Source: Agrobacterium larrymoorei
GTDB lineage: Bacteria; Pseudomonadota; Alphaproteobacteria; Rhizobiales; Rhizobiaceae
Length of the DNA: 64,000 nucleotides
Reading direction: 5' to 3'
NCBI RefSeq assembly: GCF_005145045.1
Contig: NZ_CP039694.1
Span: 310,001 to 374,000, forward strand
Part shown: piece after piece, positions 8,588 to 17,362 of the stretch
How positions within the stretch are numbered: position 1 is the stretch's first letter
Layout of the letters: each line of letters starts with the position of its first letter
Notes under the pieces: model-generated
What the model was told of the DNA's origin: nothing
Database searches by the model: none
What the model saw: the letters and a program-made list of their open reading frames with translations, nothing else
Program-made: the position numbers and the translations under genes

Positions 8588-9451
8588 TTAGCGTGAGTAG
8601 CGCTTGCCCGGTGCCAGATCCACAAAATACATGAGGCGCAACACAATCAGGTAGATTACGAGGAAAACGGCGAGCAGGATGAACGCCATGGCAGCACCCA
8701 ATGGCCAGTTGCCAACCATGCGGAACTGATTTGCTATAAGGAGGCCCGTCGTCGTGCCCTCGGTTCCACCCAGAAGCTGAGGTGTCACGTAGTCTCCGGC
8801 GGCAAGCACAAACGTAAACATGAATGAACCGAGCAAACCTTTGTGAGCCATTGGAAGGATGACCTTCCAGAGCACATGTCGCCACGAGGCTCCAAGATCA
8901 CGTGCTGCGTCTATGTAGTCCTGCTTCACATCGCGCAGCGAAGAAACCAGAAGCAAAAGACTAAAGGGAAGCATGATATGGACGAGTGTCAGCACCACAG
9001 CAAACGGGCTAAACAGGAGGATTTCGAGCGGCTTGTCGATTATGCCGAGATTAATCAGCGTCGAGTTTATAAGGCCATTCGACCCAAGGATAGTACGCCA
9101 AGCGTACACGCGCACGAGGTAGCTTGAAAACCACGAAAGAAGCGCCAAGTAGAGGACGAGATTACTTCGTGTTTTGAAGACGATGTAATACGCGACTGGG
9201 AAACTTACCAGAACCGATATCAAGGCGGTCCACAAGCCGTTCCGGATGCCCATCCATGCGCTGTAATAGAAACCTGTAGCAGAGAGCGAGCGAGAGTAGT
9301 TCACCCAAGAGAAGCCAGGGATGAGCTGAAACGAGCGGACTGTCCAGAAGCTGTAAACCAATAGAATGCAGCTTGGCAGAATGAAAAATACCAGCAGAAA
9401 TAGTATTGTTGGACCCGCCAAGATTATGTCACTGACCTTAGATTTTTTCAC
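8588..9451 (-). CDS. ABC transporter permease, PotB-like
   Basis: A 287-residue inner-membrane protein, the first permease of the polyamine-type importer. Six hydrophobic helices are visible. The EAA loop reads DAARDLGASWRHVLWKVILP, and the motif GDYVTPQLLGG near the fifth helix is characteristic of PotB/PotH proteins. The start codon is GTG with GGAG 8 bp upstream. It is the first gene of the minus-strand operon permease-permease-ATPase-receptor-receptor-(sdaA). Confidence 0.9.
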   Translation of the reverse strand: MKKSKVSDIILAGPTILFLLVFFILPSCILLVYSFWTVRSFQLIPGFSWVNYSRSLSATGFYYSAWMGIRNGLWTALISVLVSFPVAYYIVFKTRSNLVLYLALLSWFSSYLVRVYAWRTILGSNGLINSTLINLGIIDKPLEILLFSPFAVVLTLVHIMLPFSLLLLVSSLRDVKQDYIDAARDLGASWRHVLWKVILPMAHKGLLGSFMFTFVLAAGDYVTPQLLGGTEGTTTGLLIANQFRMVGNWPLGAAMAFILLAVFLVIYLIVLRLMYFVDLAPGKRYSR

Positions 9452-9669
9452 TTCTGTACTCCATTTATTCGCTCGCTTTCGCGATCGCTATAAGTGTATG
9501 CAACTGTCGTGCCAGTTTTTGCTGTGCGATAAAACAAATTGTATGTTTGTGTTGATCAGGTAGCCAGATCTTCCCGATCCCGCATAGTATCCATCTGAAA
9601 TATCTGTATATTTTTTGATGCCTTTGAGGCCAATGGCTCACACTTCGGCTCGAGAATTCCCGCTTCTCG

Positions 9670-9696
9670 TCTCATTTTGAGAAATCTCATCTGAGA
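9670..9696. promoter_or_regulatory. two adjacent inverted repeats TCTCA-N2/3-TGAGA
   Basis: The 373 bp between the divergent ABC operon and the GMC gene hold no ORF of note. Within them TCTCATTTTGAGA (9670-9682) is followed by TCTCATCTGAGA (9685-9696). Two near-identical dyads about one and a half helical turns apart suggest tandem operator sites for a dimeric regulator controlling one or both divergent units. No regulator gene lies next to them. No convincing -35/-10 pair was identified. Confidence 0.45.
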
Positions 9697-9824
9697 AAGG
9701 AGGCGGTCGCATCTCTAGTGAGACGCTCGACACGATATGCCCCAATAAGCCGCGCATCGATCGCTTTTTTGCAACTGGCACAAGTCTTGCAAAATCTTCT
9801 TTGGCATCGACAAGGGACGGTGGA

Positions 9825-11447
9825 ATGAGCGAAGATATTTTTGATTATATTGTGGTGGGCGGTGGGTCAGCCGGTTGCGTTGTCGCGTCACGCCTCTGTG
9901 AGCTGCCAGACGTGCGCGTACTTCTACTTGAAAAAGGGCCGAGTGACTGGAACCCGTATATTCATATGCCCGCAATGTTTTACAAGACCGGGACTGGTAA
10001 TCTCGTTGAGCGCTATCACTACGTCGACGGAGCGGGAACAAACAACCGCAATGAGGCCCTTACGATGGTCCAGGCGCGTGTTCTCGGCGGCGGTAGCTCG
10101 GTCAATGGTATGGTATATGTTCGTGGTACGAGGGAAGACTACGATATCTGGGAAGCTAACGGCGCTTCGGGCTGGGGTTATGATGATATCCTTCCCTACT
10201 ACCGAAAGGCCGAGGACAATGACCAATTCCATAACAATCACCATGGTGTTGGCGGTCCTCTCAAGGTCTCTCAACAGAGGAACTTGCATCCCCTGAGTAA
10301 GCAATGGCTGCTTGCAGCCCAAGAGGCCGGCATACCATATGTTCCTGACTTCAACACGGGCGCGCCCGCGGGTTGCGGACCGTATCAGATTACGGCCCGG
10401 GGTGCGCGACGTTCGAGTACCGCAGTATCCTATCTATCTCGAGCGAAAAAGACCGGTCAACTTGACGTCCGAACCAATTGCACCGTCCGCCGTGTTGTCA
10501 TCGCCGGGAACAAGGCGACCGGTGTAGAATACGAGCGGGGGGGTAATGTAAAAACGGTGCGCTGCCGCCACGAAGTGGTTCTGAGCGCGGGAGCAATCAC
10601 CAGCCCGAAATTACTGATGCTTTCCGGCATAGGAAGTCCGGGCGAGCTGGCGTCTCACGGTATTGAAGTTGTGAACGGGTTGGCGGGCGTGGGCAAAAAT
10701 CTGCATGACCACGTTGAAGTTTCACTTGTGTACGATCTTAACAACACGAACAGCTTCGATCGGTATAAAAGATTACATTGGCAAATCCTAGCCGGGTTGC
10801 AGTATCTTCTTTTTCAATCAGGTCCAATTACCAGCAACATTATTGAGACCGGAGCTTTTTGGTACACCAAGCACGGTGCATCGACACCAGATATTCAGCT
10901 ATTCTTTTTGCCAGGCGTCGGTGTCGAAGAGGGAATGGGGACTACCAGCACAGGCTGTGGGTGCACTTCGAGCATAAGCCTCGCTAGACCGAAGTCGCGG
11001 GGCTATGTTGGGCTACGTAGCGCAGATCCGAAAGCCCCTCCAATTGTCGATCCCAACTACCTCAGCAACGGTAATGATCTTGAGACAATAATGGATGGAA
11101 TGCGGATCGCAGATAATATCATGCAGCAGCCTAGCATGAAGGGTCAGATAGCCCGCCGTAGCCATCCCAAAAAAGAATTTGAATCGGAGGACGAGGTCAA
11201 AGCATTCCTCTACGACCAGAAGCGCCCAGGCCTTCATGTCTGCGGTACATGCCGTATAGGCGATGATGTCTTGGGTGTGGTCGACAAGGATCTTCAAGTT
11301 CGCGGGATCAGCGGGCTGCGTGTGGCAGACGCTTCCGTTATCCCCTCCATCGTTTCCGCAAATACGAATGCTGTGTCCATAATGATCGGCGAAAAAGCAG
11401 CCGATCACATCAAGGCATCCCACCGCGGTGCGTCCATTCGGACGTAA
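9825..11447 (+). CDS. GMC family FAD-dependent oxidoreductase (choline dehydrogenase-like)
   Basis: A 540-residue flavoprotein that oxidises an alcohol to an aldehyde or ketone. The N-terminal dinucleotide fold VVGGGSAGCVVASRL binds FAD. GGGSSVNGMVYVRG is the first GMC signature and GAITSPKLLMLSGIG the second. The C-terminal active-site region contains HVCGTCRIG with the conserved histidine, and LRVADASVIPSIVSANTN. The start at MSEDIFDY was preferred because it is typical for the family and follows GGACGGTGG. It lies divergent to the ABC operon and 22 bp upstream of the glycerate kinase gene, suggesting an alcohol side chain is oxidised on the way to glycerate. The specific substrate is unknown. 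Confidence 0.9.
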   Translation: MSEDIFDYIVVGGGSAGCVVASRLCELPDVRVLLLEKGPSDWNPYIHMPAMFYKTGTGNLVERYHYVDGAGTNNRNEALTMVQARVLGGGSSVNGMVYVRGTREDYDIWEANGASGWGYDDILPYYRKAEDNDQFHNNHHGVGGPLKVSQQRNLHPLSKQWLLAAQEAGIPYVPDFNTGAPAGCGPYQITARGARRSSTAVSYLSRAKKTGQLDVRTNCTVRRVVIAGNKATGVEYERGGNVKTVRCRHEVVLSAGAITSPKLLMLSGIGSPGELASHGIEVVNGLAGVGKNLHDHVEVSLVYDLNNTNSFDRYKRLHWQILAGLQYLLFQSGPITSNIIETGAFWYTKHGASTPDIQLFFLPGVGVEEGMGTTSTGCGCTSSISLARPKSRGYVGLRSADPKAPPIVDPNYLSNGNDLETIMDGMRIADNIMQQPSMKGQIARRSHPKKEFESEDEVKAFLYDQKRPGLHVCGTCRIGDDVLGVVDKDLQVRGISGLRVADASVIPSIVSANTNAVSIMIGEKAADHIKASHRGASIRT

Positions 11448-11469
11448 TGACAAATATTTGGGAGGTTAA

Positions 11470-12729
11470 ATGACTATTGATGATCGCCGACTTCTTAAAT
11501 CAATGTTCCACGCCGCGATTAAGGCGGCGGATCCCAGGGATTGCCTTAGGGGGCACCTCCCTGAGAGACCTCGCGGGAAAACCGTTGTCATAGGGGCGGG
11601 AAAAGGCGCCGCGCACATGGCAGCAGCACTCGAAGAGCTCTGGGACGGACCTTTGAGCGGTGCTATCGTGACGCGTTACGGTTATGGTTGCCCCACGACG
11701 CGGATACGAGTGTTGGAGGCTGCACATCCCGTCCCCGATGAAGCTGGATTGCGCGCCTCTCGGTGCCTTATGGGGCTTGTCAGCGAACTGGGTCCAGACG
11801 ATTTGGTGATCGCTTTGATGTGCGGTGGTGGATCATCGCTTTTACCAATGCCGCTGCCAGGAATCTCACTTTCCGATGAAATACAAACCAATCAGGCTCT
11901 GCTGAAATCCGGGCTGTCGATAGCTGAGATGAACGTCATTAGAAAGCACACCTCTGGCATCAAGGGCGGGCGTCTCGCCGCGGCGACATCAGCCCGAGTA
12001 TCGACCTTGGTGGTATCGGATATTCCCGGCGACGACCCTGCTCTCGTTGCCTCCGGTCCAACGATCCCGGATCCTGCAACTCGACAGGCGGCATTATCGA
12101 TAGTGCAGCGTAGCGGTATTCGGCTTCCGGTATCAGTTGTCGCACTACTCCAGAGTAGTGCGGCCGATGCGCCGAACCCAAACAGCGTGCACTTCGCTAG
12201 GAACACTGTAGATGTAATTGCTTCAGCGAGCCTCTCCTTAGAAGCCGCTGGTAAATGCGCAATAGATCATGGCGTCGGCGCTGCAATCCTGTCAGATTCA
12301 TTTGAAGGCGAGGCCCGGATTGTTGCCGGTGTCCATGCGTCGATCGCTCGAGAGGTACTTACTAAGAATCGGCCATTCAGAAGGCCTGTTGTTCTGTTGT
12401 CTGGCGGAGAGACTACGGTAAGTTCCTCGGGGGCTTGGGGGCGAGGCGGGAGGAATACTGAGTTTGCTCTCGCCTTTGCACTGGCGCAACCTGGCTTGCA
12501 AGTGGCCGCCCTTGCTGCCGATACGGACGGAATAGATGGCTCCGAAGACAACTCGGGTGCATTCGTGGATTCCGCTACACTCAGCCGACTGCGTGGCATG
12601 GGTTTGGATGCACAAAAGCTACTTGCCAACCATGACAGCTATAGTGCTTTCGAGGCGTTGAACGACCTTTTTGTTACGGGTGCGACCGGCACTAACGTGA
12701 ACGACTTTCGAGCGATCTTAGTCAAGTAG
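11470..12729 (+). CDS. glycerate 2-kinase, MOFRL family (TtuD/GckA-like)
   Basis: Phosphorylates D-glycerate to 2-phosphoglycerate; older annotations call the family hydroxypyruvate reductase. The 419-residue product has the N-terminal DUF4147-type domain, with VIGAGKGAAHMAAALE at about 36-51, MCGGGSSLLP and VSDIPGDDP. The C-terminal MOFRL domain has LLSGGETTV and GRGGRNTEFALA. A strong GGGAGG ribosome-binding site precedes the ATG. It is cotranscribed with the GMC oxidoreductase. The IS remnants begin soon after its stop codon. Confidence 0.92.
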   Translation: MTIDDRRLLKSMFHAAIKAADPRDCLRGHLPERPRGKTVVIGAGKGAAHMAAALEELWDGPLSGAIVTRYGYGCPTTRIRVLEAAHPVPDEAGLRASRCLMGLVSELGPDDLVIALMCGGGSSLLPMPLPGISLSDEIQTNQALLKSGLSIAEMNVIRKHTSGIKGGRLAAATSARVSTLVVSDIPGDDPALVASGPTIPDPATRQAALSIVQRSGIRLPVSVVALLQSSAADAPNPNSVHFARNTVDVIASASLSLEAAGKCAIDHGVGAAILSDSFEGEARIVAGVHASIAREVLTKNRPFRRPVVLLSGGETTVSSSGAWGRGGRNTEFALAFALAQPGLQVAALAADTDGIDGSEDNSGAFVDSATLSRLRGMGLDAQKLLANHDSYSAFEALNDLFVTGATGTNVNDFRAILVK

Positions 12730-12835
12730 GTTCCCATTCAAACGGTATCCCTCCGGCGTGCACCGCCTTGCGAGTTTTTGGGGCGACACCGTGATTTTGC
12801 GCTCTCGAGAGTGGACTTAAGGTGAGCGATGGGGT

Positions 12836-12904
12836 GGACGCTCCCACTCAACGGCATCTTTGTGCCAGAATGGTTGTGTTTGAACCATTAGAGGGAGAGC
12901 GTCC
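12836..12904 (+). repeat. imperfect inverted repeat in the 5' leader of the IS110 remnant
   Basis: GGACGCTCCC (12836-12845) is complementary to GGGAGAGCGTCC (12893-12904) except for two extra bases. They flank a 47-nt stretch and end exactly at the transposase ATG. IS110 elements carry a structured non-coding RNA in this region, so it may be a remnant of one; the fold was not computed. Confidence 0.35.
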
Positions 12905-13570
12905 ATGGAAAAGGTTAGCATAATCGGTCTGGATTTGGCCAAGAGCATAATTCAAGTTCATGGGGCGAGCGCTGATGGCTCGGTGCTTCTTCGGCGGAAG
13001 ATCTCGAGCAAGAAGTTGCTTGCCTTCCTGTCGGAGGTTCGTCCTTGCACAGTGGCGATGGAAGCATGTGCCGGAAGCCACCATTGGGGTCGTGAGATTG
13101 CCAAGCTTGGGCATCGAGTGAAGTTGATCGCGCCAATTTACGTCAAACCGTTCGTTAAGCGTCAGAAGAACGATGCGGCCGATGCGGAAGCCATCTGCGA
13201 GGCGACAATGCGTCCGACGATGCGTTTCGTCGCGGTCAAAAGCGAGGAAAAGCAGGCTGCGGCGACAGTATTCAAGGTGCGTGACCTTCTCGTGCGGCAA
13301 AAGACCCAAATCATCAACGCTTTGCGTGGGCTGATGGCAGAGTTCGGAATTACCGTTCCACAAGGTCCCTCACATGTCGGAATTCTGATCAGTCACGTTG
13401 AAGACGATAGCTCGAGCTTAACGGAGGCGGCACGCGCGCCCTGCTTGGCATTGGTTGTCACGCTGCGAGCACTGATTGACAAAGTTCGGGAACTCGATTT
13501 GGAGATTGCGCGGAGGGCGCGGCAGGATGACGTTGCCAAGCGGCTCATGTGTTTAAGCATGGAATGTTGA
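12905..13570 (+). pseudogene. IS110 family transposase, C-terminally truncated
   Basis: The N-terminal part is a clear IS110 DEDD transposase: GLDLAKSIIQVHG carries the first Asp, VAMEACAGSHHWGRE the Glu region, and KRQKNDAADAEAICEA the later Asp pair. The frame runs 221 residues and stops just at the start of the transposase_20 (helix-hairpin-helix) domain, where an intact protein would read roughly SIPGVGP; here the homology breaks at about 13556. The serine-containing C-terminal domain is missing, so the element is dead. A GGGAGAGCG ribosome-binding site precedes the ATG. Confidence 0.85.
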
Positions 13571-14449
13571 CCCCTCTGGTGGGGTGAATGTTCGGTGCTG
13601 ATTGACAATCATGATTCCATTGCCAACAAAGGACTTACCGCGATTGCGAGCCCGTTCGCGAGGTAAACGCAGTGCTCGCCCAGACAGCAAGCAAGCCGAT
13701 AGCTCTTGTTTCAATGCGCCTCGGCCTTGAATGTAGCGTGCCTGATAGATGGCTTCGTGGCAGATGCGCATGGTTGCGTCCTCGGGGTAGTCCAGTCTCA
13801 GACGCTGCGCAATCTGTTCCGGGCTCCAGGCTTTGGACCAGCGTCGGCTTTGCCGATGACCGGCCCGTCGTCCTTTCCATACCACGGCAGGCCCATCAAA
13901 GGCGATGCCGCCGGGCGTGGCAATAAGGCCCGAAAGCCGGTCCTGCACGTAATCGGGAAGGGCAGTATTGGCTGCCAGCTTCGCCACCTTCGGTCGCCGC
14001 GAAGCCCGATCAGCGTGCCATTGCGCAGTAGTGGCGCGGTAATCGAAATCGCCGCCGCGTGTCGCTGAATTACGCCTGATCTCGCGCGAGATTGTACTTG
14101 CTGATCGTCCCAGCTTACGTGCGATGGCACGAATGCCGGTGCCTCGAGCACACTCCAAAGCAATTTCTTCTCGCTCTGAGAACGTAAGGCTGCGGTTTTT
14201 AAGTGGTGTTGCCGAGGGTGAAAGATGCGTAGGAGGCATGCCGCCTGAACTCCGAAACCACCGGTTCCCAACGGGGGCAGAGACGCCAGCTTCAATAGCG
14301 GCATCCTCGCTAGACAAGCCAGCCGCTATTTCTCGCCTGAACCGATACAGGTTCTCACGCTGCCATACAGGCGGCCGGCCTGGCGAGGACAATTTCTGCC
14401 GCGTTGACTGCTCCGATTTCCTTCTTCCTGGCACAATAAAAACTTCCAT
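13553..14449 (-). pseudogene. IS30 family transposase, truncated before the catalytic core
   Basis: The 298-residue frame begins with a specific N-terminal domain and has the IS30-type helix-turn-helix region (LTFSEREEIALECARG, AIARKLGRSASTISREIRR), followed by WSPEQIAQRLRLDYP. Homology ends near GKSFVGNGIMI (about 13612), before the DDE integrase core. The last 17 residues come from unrelated DNA. The chain is therefore inactive. The N-terminal end of the element adjoins the IS3 remnant at about 14465. Confidence 0.82.
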
Positions 14450-14477
14450 GTTTAGGGTGTTGCGGCGACCGGTTGAA

Positions 14478-14822
14478 TCTGGCCAATACGTGTCTATCTG
14501 CTACTCGGAACGGTTGGCAGAAGCTGGCATCGAGCCTTCTGTCGGAAGCGTCGGCGATTCCTATGACAACGCCCTCGCTGAAACGATCAACGGTCTTTAC
14601 AAGGCCGAGGTCATCCATCGGCGAGGACCATGCCGCAACTTTGAAGCTGTGGAGTTCGCCACACTGGAATGGGTCGACTGGTTCAACCACCGCCGCCTTC
14701 TGGAGCCTATCGGGAACATGCCTCCGGCAGAGGCCGAAGAGCGCTACTACGCCATGCTGGACGAACCAGCCATGGCCGCATAACTTAAACCTAACGGTCT
14801 CCGGCAAAGCCGGGGCGGTTCA
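14478..14822 (+). mobile_element. IS3 family element, 3' remnant with orfB C-terminus and right end
   Basis: About 100 residues of an IS3-type integrase are readable up to the TAA at 14781-14783: the final DDE glutamate region SYDNALAETINGLYKAEV and the conserved ending NHRRLLEPIGNMPPAEAEE. The first two catalytic Asp residues and orfA are missing. After the stop, a GC-rich end reading AAGCCGGGGCGGTTCA (14807-14822) looks like the right terminal repeat of the element. Confidence 0.8.
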
Positions 14823-14892
14823 TAACAAGGACTGGTGGGCGACGCAGAACAATCTGCACGGACCACCCTTCGCCTCCGCTCTGTTCCCGCTA

Positions 14893-15699
14893 TCATCCAG
14901 CGACCTTAATGACGACCTTTCCGAAGACGTGACCGAACGCCGCTGACTCGTAAGCTTCCCTGGCTTGCGAGATTTGTGAACACCTCGGCAATTGGCGGGT
15001 TGATGCGGTGTTTGTCAACGAAATTGACCATATCCCCGTGCACTGCGGCACTTCCGACGGATGTGCCCCGTATGGATCCGTTCTTTATCATGAGAGCAAT
15101 CAAATTTGGCGGAGCAGCAGCCTGACTGTACAAACCCATCAACGCTACCTGTGCACCTGGTGCAAGGGCGGAGATAGCTTGATCCAGTTCCGCGCCACCG
15201 GCGGCATTGACGACCCGATGGAATCCGCCAAAACCTTCGAACACCACCTCGCCCCAATTTGAATGGTCTTGTAGTTGATGACATCGACCGCCCCGAGCGC
15301 GTGGACCTGAACCGATTTGTTGTCGCGGCTCGTTGTCACCACGGCCTTCGCCCTGACAGTTTGAGCGAAGAGGACGGAAAACAGCGCAACCGCACCCGTT
15401 CCGGTCGCAAGGACTTTGTCACCTTTTCCGACAGGTTTGAGGTAGGGGCGGTTTCCGTTCAGAGCTGTCCAGGCCGTGAGCGCTGCACATGGCAGGCCGT
15501 TAGCCTCCTCTAGCGTGAGGGTTTTTGGGGCCGCCGCAATACGTTCAGCTCGCAACACGACATATTCGGCAAGCACGCCTTCCTCGTCCGGAGATTCGAG
15601 GCCCCAACCTTGATCCAGCGTTGGCGGTCCAACGGCCCAATCGCGGCGAAGTATACTGGTCACCTTATTTCCTACATGCCGACGCGGACGAGTCGCCAT
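14893..15699 (-). pseudogene. zinc-independent alcohol dehydrogenase/quinone oxidoreductase-like MDR pseudogene
   Basis: Medium-chain dehydrogenase fragments in at least three frames. The first, from 15699, contains VTSILRRDWAVGPPTLDQG, GVLAEYVVLRAERI, LPCAALTAWTAL and the cofactor-fold segment VLATGTGAVALFSVLFAQ. The second, from about 15247, contains FHRVVNAAGGAELDQAI and VALMGLYSQ. The last 23 residues (EAYESAAFGHVFGKVVIKV, ending at TCA 14893-14895) are in yet another frame. An N-terminal third that should precede 15699 could not be aligned with confidence. The gene lies next to the IS cluster. The 15700-15975 stretch after it shows nothing recognisable. Confidence 0.75.
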
Positions 15700-15975
15700 A
15701 TACTACCCGAATGGCGATTTTCAGCGCTCGTCCGGATATCGAAGTCCGATCTGCGGACGCACCTCGTCCAACGTAACGCCCGATCTCTACGGATTGCGAA
15801 GGAGGCATTACTTGGCCCTCGATCAGCCCGGCAGCAACTAGTCGCTCGGCCCCTTCAACCCACTCCTACCCAAACAAGTCACTTGCATCTGATTTTACTG
15901 AAAAGAATTCCTAATCCAATATGGCTGTGGAGACGGATTGCCCCTGAGAAGCTGTCCGCTAATAAGAAGCGCCAT

Positions 15976-16443
15976 TTATGGTTCTGCGGCTAGATGCTTG
16001 CGTAGGGTGCTTGCCGCAAGGCGATGATCTTCGACATCCGGCAAGTCGCTGACCCCGATGGTTCCGATCAAGGTGCCGGCGCGCAGGATGATTGGAACTC
16101 CGCCACCAGAGGCCACATAGTCTGTATCCGAAAGGCGATAGCGCTTGTTGAAGTCGAAGCTGCCCGCCTCTGCCTCCAGGCGGATTGCAAGTGAACTGCG
16201 ATGGAACCTGTGCGCCACGGCGCGCTTGCGTGCGGCCCACGCGGAATTATCCAGGGTCGCACCGGGCATCAGCAGAGACAACACAACATCCTCACCATGG
16301 GTCACGGTGATGGCCGCAGGCAAAGCGCCCCCTGCGGCCTGCGCCTGCATCAGGCTGCCGAGCCGCCATGCAATCTCGTAATCGAAAGTTGGCAGTTGGA
16401 GTTCCTGCAATTCGGTGGAGAGCGTCTGGAGCGTGTAGGTCAT
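15976..16443 (-). CDS. UPF0303 / heme-degrading-domain (HbpS-like) protein, copy A
   Basis: A 155-residue cytoplasmic protein of the UPF0303 family (GlcG/HbpS-like fold). Conserved stretches are LPTFDYEIAWRLGSLM, RKRAVAHRFHRSSLA, YRLSDTDYVASGGGVPI and SDLPDVEDH. The biochemical role of the family is not established; related proteins bind heme or cob(I)alamin. The ATG start was taken instead of the in-frame TTG two codons earlier. It is the last gene of the LacI-controlled sugar operon. A same-length paralogue sits in the neighbouring IclR-linked operon, which suggests a recurring helper role in oxidised-sugar metabolism. Confidence 0.8.
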   Translation of the reverse strand: MTYTLQTLSTELQELQLPTFDYEIAWRLGSLMQAQAAGGALPAAITVTHGEDVVLSLLMPGATLDNSAWAARKRAVAHRFHRSSLAIRLEAEAGSFDFNKRYRLSDTDYVASGGGVPIILRAGTLIGTIGVSDLPDVEDHRLAASTLRKHLAAEP

Positions 16444-16471
16444 CTTCAATCCAATACTTCAGGCAAACAGG

Positions 16472-17362
16472 TCAGCACAGTGGCTTAGAAAGTGGATAAG
16501 CGACATAGGCGAAAGAGCGGCTGTCTGGGGACCAGGAGTTGACGTTGATCGTCCCCTGCCCGCCGAACAGCTTTGCTACCGCTCGGGCCTCGCTCCAGCC
16601 CCCGTCCACCAGCTTGATTTCAACCCAGAGGTCGGCTGGATGGCCTTCGGTGCCGGGCGGATAGGACAGGTAGACCGCTTTTGCGCCGTCCGGCGACAGA
16701 TGGGGGAACCAGTCGACGGTATCGGCATGGCTCAGCCGTTCATTGCCGCTGCCGTCTGTCCGCATTCGCGCAATCTGGGCATGGCCCGAAAAGCTTTCCG
16801 TATTATAGTAGATCCACTGGCCATCCGGGCTGTATTCCGGCCCGTCCGCCACGGCACCGTCGGTCAGTCGACAAAAGTCACTGCCGTCATTTGCGATGGT
16901 GCAGATTTCCGCCGCAATCAGGCGGAAGCTGGTTTCGGTAACTTCGGCCTCGAGCCCGACAAAGGCCAGACGCTTACCGTCAGGAGAAACGCCATGCAGA
17001 AAATGCATGAGGTTGTCGTCGCAGCTGATACGCCGTGCCGCACCCCCGGCCAGAGGCGCACGCCAGATCTGCCAGTCATCTTCCGTTGAAATGAAGATGT
17101 GATGACCGTCAGGGTCGGGCACGTGGTCGTTGTTCAGCGGTGGAACGCCCGCAATATCGATCTTTTCCAGGTTAGGCTCTGACAGCGGCAGCCGCCACAG
17201 GACGCCATCGCCGTTCAGGATCAGCGCGTCATCGATCCAGTTAGGCGCTTCGAGCAGAAGATCGGCTGTCTCGAACACCAGCCGATTTTCGCCCGTGACC
17301 GTATCATGGGTCCAGACCTGACAGGTTTGACCGGAGAAAAGATGGCGCGGTTCGAACGTCAA
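16472..17362 (-). CDS. TolB/WD40-like beta-propeller protein
   Basis: A 296-residue protein with repeated PD40-type blades: VPDPDGHHIFIS, VSPDGKRLAFVG, YSPDGQWIYYNT, LSPDGAKAVYLS and SWSPDSRSFAYV. No signal peptide is seen, so unlike periplasmic TolB it should be cytoplasmic. Relatives occur in polysaccharide and glycoside utilisation loci; oligogalacturonate lyases share the fold, but their active-site pattern was not recognised here. It starts at TTG, overlapping the stop of the upstream dehydrogenase (TTGA), which indicates translational coupling. The function is unknown; possibly a sugar-modifying lyase or epimerase. Confidence 0.7.
   Translation of the reverse strand: MTFEPRHLFSGQTCQVWTHDTVTGENRLVFETADLLLEAPNWIDDALILNGDGVLWRLPLSEPNLEKIDIAGVPPLNNDHVPDPDGHHIFISTEDDWQIWRAPLAGGAARRISCDDNLMHFLHGVSPDGKRLAFVGLEAEVTETSFRLIAAEICTIANDGSDFCRLTDGAVADGPEYSPDGQWIYYNTESFSGHAQIARMRTDGSGNERLSHADTVDWFPHLSPDGAKAVYLSYPPGTEGHPADLWVEIKLVDGGWSEARAVAKLFGGQGTINVNSWSPDSRSFAYVAYPLSKPLC

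Noticed and set aside
13560..13611. Short dyad and direct repeats suggestive of an IS21-type end
   Set aside because: Too short to assign to a family by reading alone; described only as part of the IS mosaic.
15700..15975. Possible N-terminal part of the broken dehydrogenase or another gene
   Set aside because: No frame gave a recognisable family segment, and several stops interrupt each.
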